From Xylona heveae TC161 (lineage: Eukaryota; Ascomycota; Xylonomycetes; Xylonales; Xylonaceae): DNA of 64,000 nt. Positions within the stretch are counted from its first letter, which is position 1. Every line of letters begins with the position of its first letter. The stretch is taken from positions 1,302,001-1,366,000 of the forward strand of contig NW_017264200.1 in assembly GCF_001619985.1 (NCBI RefSeq), in the 5' to 3' direction. A program made the translations under genes and the position numbers. The notes under the pieces are model-generated. The model saw nothing but the letters and a program-made list of their open reading frames with translations. It made no database searches and was not told where the DNA came from. Shown here piece by piece: positions 56,801 through 64,000 of this stretch.

Positions 56801-58799
56801 TCCGATCGAGAGAATACAGGTCAAGAAGGAGACTATCTTTCTGCATTTAGCTCCAAGACAAGAACCGCCCTGGCTCAGTTCGACGAATATCGGATAGATT
56901 ATGATCTTTTGGCAGCTTTGATTGGAAGAATTGCTGTCGACCCTGAGTTTGAATTCTACAGCAAAGCTATCCTGATTTTCCTTCCGGGCATAGCAGAGAT
57001 CCGTCAATTGAATGACATGTTGATTGGGCATCCTTCGCTAAGTCAAGGATGGAATATCCATCAGCTTCATTCAACGATTGCCAGCGAAGAACAAGAGAAG
57101 GCGTTTGTGGTACCACCGAAAGGGACTCGAAAAATCGTACTTGCAACAAACATTGCAGAGACCGGTATTACTATCCCGGATATTACTTGCGTGATTGATA
57201 CGGGTAAACACAAGGAAATGAGGTAGCCTTTATCCTTTAAACTTTTCCAGCTTCTGCTTACACCAATTCTTAGGTTCGACGAGCGCCGTCAGCTGTCACG
57301 CTTACTCGATTCTTTCATCTCCCGCGCAAATGCAAAACAGCGGCGTGGTAGAGCTGGGCGTGTTCAGCGTGGGCTTTGTTTTCATCTCTTCACAAAGTCT
57401 CGTCATGATCGCCAGGTATGAGTGCAGTCTTGGTCATCGCTGTAGAACGTTGCTTACAGAGTTTTAGATGGCTGAACAACAAACACCGGAGATGCTTCGC
57501 TTGTCGTTGCAGGACCTTGTTCTAAGGGTAAAGATATGTGAGCTAGGAGGGATCGAACAAACTCTTTCCGAGGCGTTAGACCCGCCGTCAGCAAAGAATA
57601 TCCGGCGTGCCATTGATTCCTTGATCGACGTCAAAGCCCTTACCAACTTTGAAGAACTTACCCCATTGGGACGTCAATTAGCCAAACTTCCATTGGACGT
57701 ACACCTTGGGAAGCTGGTACTCCTAGGTAGCACTTTTGGGTGTTTGGATGTCTGCGCAACCATCGCGGCGATATTGTCTTCCAAATCACCTTTTGTGGTG
57801 ACAATGGGAGCGCGGTCACAGGCAGACCTGGCCAGGTTATCATTCAAGAGGGGTAAGTTGATCCACGAAACCTGGATCTCCTCAGGACGTGCTAATTTAT
57901 TAGGTGATTCCGATTTACTTACCGCTTACAATGCTTACAATGCATGGAGGCGGGTATCGAGTACCACAGGGGTATCGGAGTTTCAATTTTGCCGCAAAAA
58001 TTGCCTAAGTCAGCAAACATTGTTTAATATTGAAGACATTAAATCTCAGATTCTGGCTTCAGTTATTGATGCAGGGTTTCTGCAACTTGACGGAACTTCA
58101 AGGGCCGCTTTGAATAGGTGATTTCCCCTTGGAAACTTCCTTTCCTCAGACTGTCTTTTTAGTGAACTGACGTCATTTCATAAGGTCCCGGTTTTCTTCA
58201 AAGCAACGACAATTCTTTAAACTCCCTGAGTCCGTAGATAAAAATTCGGAGAATGACTTGATCAGTGGTTCAGTCATAGCATGGGGCTTTTACCCCAAAC
58301 TCCTGCTTCGCGAAGGAAAAGGCTGGAGAAACGTTTCGAACAATCAAACTGTCAGCCTTCATCCGACGTCTGTCAATAAAGGCACAACGTCTGCGAAATG
58401 GGTTTCGTTTTACCATATCATGCAATCTAGCAACAGGTATAATTTTGGAACTTTGTCACCATCATTAGATGCTTGTCTCGCTAACCATTCCAATCCAGAT
58501 TTTACAATGCCCATGAGACAAGTGCCGTTGAAAGTTTCGCGATTGCACTCCTATGTGGAGATGCGGAGTTCAGAATGTATGCGGGACTGGTTATTCTAGA
58601 TGGCAACCGTATTCGTTTCTCGGTCAACGATTGGAAGGCTATGCTTGCGATCAAAATTTTGCGGCAGCGGCTTCGAGAGATCATGGCCCGTCGATACCAA
58701 CACCCTACCAAATCGCTCACCTCACCGCAGCAGAAGTGGCTAGATATATGGCAGCAGGTTTTCGCTCTGGACGACAAAGAAAACAGTTTGCCAAAATAG
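53865..58799 (+). CDS. DHX29: DHX29-type DEAH-box RNA helicase (40S-associated)
   Basis: Eight exons: 53865-54621, 54708-55470, 55537-57222, 57274-57415, 57468-57852, 57904-58117, 58185-58436, 58499-58799; 1,499 residues. The N-terminus is Lys-rich ([10 protein letters not shown]) and charged. A UBA-like helical unit ([15 protein letters not shown] ... [13 protein letters not shown]) lies at about 180-230. A block [14 protein letters not shown] resembles the DHX29 signature before the helicase core. The core has GETGCGKST at 727-735, DEVH at 832-835, SAT at 864-866 and QRRGRAGR at 1091-1098, then winged-helix, ratchet and OB-fold parts ([15 protein letters not shown]). DHX29 aids 48S scanning on structured leaders. 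A less likely alternative is DHX57/DHX36. The intron at 57853-57903 is 51 bp and keeps the frame if retained. Confidence 0.92.
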
Positions 58800-59807
58800 A
58801 CGTTCAGCGCCGTCGTTGTAGATGATTTGAAAGCAGCGATATGTATTAAAGGGAATGGCATCATCATAGAAGGAGGCCATTACATATCATCTTGAGCATG
58901 AAGAAACAATCTTTGTTTTCTGCGATAAAAAGACTATAGATTCGGAGGATATTGCTGCATCGTAAAGCGTGATTCTGCTTCCCAATGGAATAATGCTTTT
59001 CAAGGGTTATCAAGGGTGTCCATAACAGTTTTATCCTCAAGCAAATGGCACTAGCAAGTATTGGAAGTTATCGTACAGCATGCTTTGCTTGGCGTTAATG
59101 ACCAGGAGCTAAAGGGCAGAAGGAAGGAGCGGATTGTCAAGTAGGCGTTCATGCGATGCATTCATTCATAGCGAGAGAAACGTATAGCTAGATGGTCTTC
59201 AGAAGTCTACTACAAGTCAGAATTACGACAAAGAAAATTGCGATTCCATTTCCACATATTGCTCATGAAAATAGTCGTCATTCAAGGGAGTAGCGCGGCG
59301 AGATGCCGTTCTCAATCTTGACATGGGAGCTCCATCGAAAGTTATGCAAGTCGTGATGCGGATAAAATGTACAGATACATGGAAAAGCTCCATCGAGGAG
59401 AGTTAATCAAAGGAGAACGGGTGTCAACGGTTACAATTGCCTCACTGACAGCGGCGGTCGACTATTACGTCTGTAGATTTGACTTCCGAAGGACCTACCG
59501 GCTGAGCGTTTCTGGACCGTTCAATTCTTATTATTTGGGCACGATTGCTGGCTGTATTGTGAATAGGGCTAGGGGTAAATTACTCTTTCGTATCATTCAA
59601 AGATATTACGCAGGAAAGGGTTTGATGATATCAAGTAAAAATAGGAGTGAAGAAGCTGTCCAAATGAGAATGCCAGGATCTCATGATATCTTGACCAGAG
59701 TCAGTTATCAAGATCTTTGCTTTGGCCCATTTTTTCTATTGCAGTTTACGGTTTTACAATTCAGTCTTCGCGATTCAATTGGTTTCCCTGGTGTTAGACT
59801 GGACAAA

Positions 59808-59843
59808 ACTTTTTATTTTATTTTATTTTATTTTTTATTTTTT
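59808..59843 (+). repeat. (TTTTA)n microsatellite
   Basis: About six imperfect TTTTA units passing into a T run. Confidence 0.85.
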
Positions 59844-60570
59844 TCGTTCTAATTTTTTTTGCGTATGTTTATGGTAACATTACCAAGTAGAAAGAGCGGT
59901 GAAGAGCCTTTCCGACTTGGAAATTGGTGGTTTGGCACAACGAGAGGCTAATTCTGCAGGAGCTATCTATTCTCGACGGAATCGACAATGGGCCTCAAGT
60001 CAGATGGCACGGCATTAGTCTTGAATTTGACGGAGTCCGAGCGATTGGTCTTGAGCATGACAGCGACGCACGCCCGGAAAAGCCACCTGGAAGCCCAGAA
60101 CCACCAAGTCGAGTCTGTTCTCTTGATTGGCAGTCTGAATTCCAATCTTGTGGTATCCAATGGCTCAGCCATTGGATTGCGTGTGCTGTAAATCGGGATG
60201 AGCATAAACCGATGCATGGTTGAACATTTGAGGCTGTTGTATCAACGCCCCCGTCGCCTTACGCTCGGCAACTGAGGCTCATCAGTGATGAATATCTGCA
60301 ATTCTGTTCGGTATTAATGTTTCAATTGCACCACAACTTCCATGGAGGCATGCAATTTTCTGGCTCCTTCCGAGAAGAGTTTAACCGTGCCGTGTATAAA
60401 CTTTGATATCAAATTACACTCACCAGAAGAAATTTTCTTCCTCCCCACAATTTGTTTAGATAGCACTAATATTAGAAGGCGGGCAAACAATAGGGGGTCT
60501 ATGCTGCCTAGTAACTTTAATGTCCTTCATTTTCCGCATCGGTTTGTTGGAATTCGTTGTTGCCAGACGG

Positions 60571-63500
60571 TACTCCGTAAGGGCTTCAACAGCAGTTCGA
60601 TTCATTCTTGGTGAGATGCGTGGCTTGCCCTACCACGACCCCATCCCGGTAGCGGCGGTTGCCAACTGTCCGACGTGGTCGCGTTTGATTGGAAGAATTT
60701 GCGATGGGCATGGACTCGTGGCCGATCATCTGAACTTGCCGCGTCGAATCATGCATCGCCACCACGATGAACCTGACAACGATATTGATCATCGCACGAT
60801 GACGCCCACAGCGCTTCAACTAAAGTGGAAATTTTCTTTTTCATGGTTCTTAAGCACGCGGGGTGTCTCATCCCTGGAGCTGAGCAAACTTTGACTTCGG
60901 GTGGATTACGGGTAGTTAACCACTGACTTTGTCTGAACCAATCACGTCCCTATTGCTAGGTGTCGAATTTGTTTCTCGCTTTGGGAAGAGGTATTTCCGT
61001 CCGATTCATTACTCGTAGGTGTCCTAACAACGGGATAGACAGGGTCGGTTGAAATACTACGATACATTTGTTGTACTCCGTAGGCGAAAGTAAGAAGCAC
61101 ATCGGGAAGAAGGAGGGAAATCTTTGGACGGCCCGAGGGTCCCACTCGCCCGCCCCTGCTAGCCAGATTAGAGATGTTAAACGGCCATTGAACAATACTC
61201 GCATATGCAGCGCGGCTTCCCACAGTTGAGACGCAGCCAACGAGAGCATGCTAGAATTGTCGGGAAGCAAGGGCAATGAAGCTAACGCCGGGTGCAGCTG
61301 CTGCAGGGACACGATGCGAGGGGGTTGGCACTTCCACGGAAAGATGCGTTTCAGCCGATTGAGAAGATGGTTTGCTTTACGGAGCACAAGCTTTCCCGTG
61401 ACGCGAGAAAACTTGAGCTGTCCACACTACTCCGTACCAAGGGCATGTCGCGATCAAACTTCCTCCCATCTCCTGCTTGGCGGAGGCAACACCTCGTTCA
61501 CCGCCCTCGTTTTTGACACCCCCCAACCACCTGTGAGACTCTCTCTGACAAGACCAAGAAGGGATGACTAAGACATGGAAACGCTTGGGCTGTACTACCT
61601 ATTCGGTCGCACAGAGTCGCCCGGTGAGTCCTTGATAGGATATACAGGTACTCATTGAACTTCTAACCACGGCATTTTGCAAAATACATTTCTCGGGTAT
61701 GTGGCTTGTTGACCAGCGGTTGGATATTGGTTCTCACCGCATTTTCACATACTCGGTATTTATCTTTTGCATGCCCTGATCGGATAATAGACAACGCTGC
61801 GCTTGACATTAAATTCAAATCAATGGGATACTTCAAAGAAATAGACAATGGAAATTCGGATCAACGAGGCAGAAACTCCGAGCCGTACGGAGTATCGTAG
61901 TGATTTGCCTCGTTACTTGCGAGTGTTTTCACGTGACTATGCAAGTCGTCGCCATTCTTGACCAATGATATTGTCCTTAGGGTCTGTCGATCATGGCGTC
62001 ATGATGAGAAGCTGAGAAAGTGCCACGAAGGTAAGGGGTAGTAATTAATACCATTTCATTCAAGAAAGAGGGAAGTTTGTCCTTCTAGGTGTACTTCAGA
62101 TTCTCCTCAGTCCCCATGACTGCGCTAGATGCTGCACGAATCCTACGATACTCCCGTATCCGAGATCCGCTCATCAACTTTGGAGGTCTCTTCTGTGCAG
62201 CGGGCACTGATGCATGCATAACATCTTCTTACGCTTACGACGCGCTGCGAGCTTAATTTCGCATTGCATCAAGGGCGGTCATACATGAGCGCCATGCTCT
62301 TGTCGCGTTGCCCTTGCAGTCCCAAATGGCGCGATCTTTCCTGCCCCCACAAACAATGGTCATCTCTTTTCACTGATCATCGAACTAATCTATTGCGACG
62401 TAATTATTATAACAAATTTCTGAAAGACTCTCAAAGGATTTTCTTTATCGCTGGGGTCCATTGAGAAGAACTGCCATCTGTACAACATCAGTCTGTGTCT
62501 GAACAAGTAATGACCAATGAAGTCTTGTTTCACACATGGCCTGGAATGAATATTTAGTCGGTAAGATATTATACGGAGTACTCGTACCAGTATGGATAAT
62601 TGAGTGATCGGCAGTACGAACAGTTGAAGCATGCCTCTAGCGGTATTCAGCTATCAGTGCACTTGCTGTGGATCTACCGAAGTACGTAAGAAATATCTTC
62701 TCCGTATCAATTTCTACTCTTTCTTTTGTATGACGGAGCCCCGCAACAGGGAATAAGGAAGTGTTGGCAGATCGTCGCCAGAAGGCTGGTGCGCCGTTCA
62801 ACATCTGAAGGTGTATGGCATTCTTCGCGGGGAAATTTCAACACTGTGGAAACCAGGAATCAACCACTCTCGCAAACTTGACAGGGTTCTGAAAAGTCAT
62901 TTCATTGGGAGACTCAGCCTGTCGACTACTCATACGTATTGTTCGTGCAAACTGTCTAGTCAATTACCTCTAAGAGTGATGTTCTGCCATGAGCCGGAAT
63001 ATTGCCGACTTTCCGGAAACCCACGCCCAATAGCCACGCATACATTTGGTTACCTAGGATAATATTGTTCTCGATTGCGCTTTCGCCTTTACAGCAGCAC
63101 TTTCCTTGTGACATGCTTCAATTTATTATTCGTTGTCATGCTGATATAGATAGTTTCCCTAAAGACCAGACAAGGGAAAGACAAGACGTTGTCAAGTGAA
63201 GGCTTGGGAGAATAATCTTTTTTTAATTTTTTTTAATTGCTCAATACTGGATCATGGTACGCGATGCACGTCTCTGAGCATTACTTACAGACACAACCAC
63301 AGTCAATTTCTCATGATGTCATCGCCAGATCTTCATTGGATTTCCCTTTTCCAGGAATCTGGTTTGGGAGTCAAAATCACACCGAGTTGGCCATCTATAT
63401 TCATTTCTTGCATAATTATTGTAACAATAGCAATGTTCACAAAATCTTAATCAGGCAGGAGATGCTCCCTCTCGTCGTTTGGTGTGCGGAGTTATTAATC

Positions 63501-63769
63501 TCCTTCCGAACCTCCTCTTGGAGAAACATCGCACCATTTCCCAGTGAAGCTACTTCCTATGGCCTCGTGTCATGACTTGACTGACTCGTGTAAAAAGTTG
63601 GTGTAGAATCCGGTAACCAATTGGCTTCGGGAAAGAGGGGGGAATTTCAGAACCCACTTGTACCATGCATGGCCTGGTTACTTTCTTTGAGAACCAAGGT
63701 AGGATCTCGACCTCTATTCCTTTCTCAGAATACGGCAAAGCCTTAGCCAAAGGGTTAAAGTACGGAGTA
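60571..63769. repeat. Cluster of TACGGAGTA / TACTCCGTA motifs
   Basis: Exact copies at 60571-60579, 61074-61082, 61428-61436, 61886-61894, 62572-62580 and 63761-63769, in both orientations. Two further copies lie at 19450-19458 and 39726-39734. All eight are outside supported genes. Chance expectation for a 9-mer on both strands of 64 kb is about 0.5. Function unknown. Confidence 0.75.
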
Positions 63770-64000
63770 CCGCAGGCCTCGCCCGCACACTACTAAAAGA
63801 GCAGTGCTTTCATCTGTGGTTTCCCGGCCACGCTAGTTCAAACCCCTGAGCCCAGGGGATCCCTGTCTAAATTGTCGGTCAGAAAACCTAACTGGCCAGT
63901 CACGGCGCAGGAAGCGCAACTGTGTAACCCAAAAGGTCTCGCCCACTGAGCCCGACCACCTCTCCCCTCTTCACTATTTACGCGACCAATCTGTCCAGCG

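Larger units (their letters stand above)
58800..64000. other. 5.2 kb gene-free right end
   Basis: No frame here shows domain character. The longest (59367-59852) is hydrophobic at its end only because it runs into a TTTTA microsatellite. The region contains most of the TACGGAGTA motif copies of the window. It could be an intergenic space before the next gene, or decayed repeat DNA. Confidence 0.5.

Noticed and set aside
59367-59852. 161-codon frame in the right gene-free region
   Set aside because: No family likeness, and its hydrophobic end is only the translation of the TTTTA microsatellite.
1-64000. CRISPR array, prophage, secondary-metabolite cluster or bacterial-type operon
   Set aside because: No spaced direct repeats, no phage or polyketide/peptide synthase modules, and all genes are single eukaryotic units with introns.

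Overview
This 64 kb window is nuclear DNA from a filamentous ascomycete (Pezizomycotina), most likely a Eurotiomycete. Genes are compact, with many introns of about 49-212 bp that have GT-AG ends and CTRAY-like branch sites. There is an intron-bearing tRNA-Leu. The protein set is typical of the group: an Rds1-like secreted ferritin-fold protein, a ccg-6-like GPI protein, mitochondrial biotin synthase, Gcn1 and a DHX29-type helicase. The order or species cannot be fixed from the sequence alone. Exon boundaries below were worked out by hand from frame, splice signals and family similarity. Every multi-exon model closes in frame.

Layout. 0-9 kb: an HNH-nuclease-fold protein (-), a secreted Rds1-like protein (+), a basic Ser/Arg-rich protein (+) and a GH18-fold protein without signal peptide (-). 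10-21 kb: mitochondrial serine hydroxymethyltransferase (+), a small SET-domain protein (-), mitochondrial biotin synthase (+), a GPI-anchored wall protein (+) and a secreted collagen-like protein (-). 21-35 kb is gene-poor: a 145-residue unknown protein (-), a NIPA-type membrane transporter with a long acidic tail (-), tRNA-Leu(CAA) and a MOSC-domain protein with a predicted 15-nt first exon (-). 35-43 kb: a patatin-like protein whose nucleophile serine is replaced by glycine (+), a broken Ty3/Gypsy fossil with structured DNA beside it, and a conserved fungal protein of unknown role (+). 43-59 kb is a translation block: ribosomal protein eL19 (-, start codon split by an intron), Gcn1 (-, 2,681 aa in 10 exons) and, head-to-head with it across about 310 bp, a DHX29-type DEAH helicase (+, 1,499 aa in 8 exons). 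59-64 kb has no gene I can support, but it is rich in the 9-mer TACGGAGTA.

How the genes relate. There is no biosynthetic cluster, prophage, CRISPR or defence island. The clearest functional grouping is translation: eL19 in the large subunit, Gcn1 sensing stalled ribosomes and activating Gcn2, and DHX29 acting on the 40S subunit during initiation. SHMT (one-carbon units) and biotin synthase (sulfur insertion) are mitochondrial housekeeping enzymes that are close together but not co-transcribed. The most interesting points are the apparently dead patatin, the motif enrichment at the right end, the split start codon and 15-nt exon, and a folded Pol III-like element beside the retroelement fossil.
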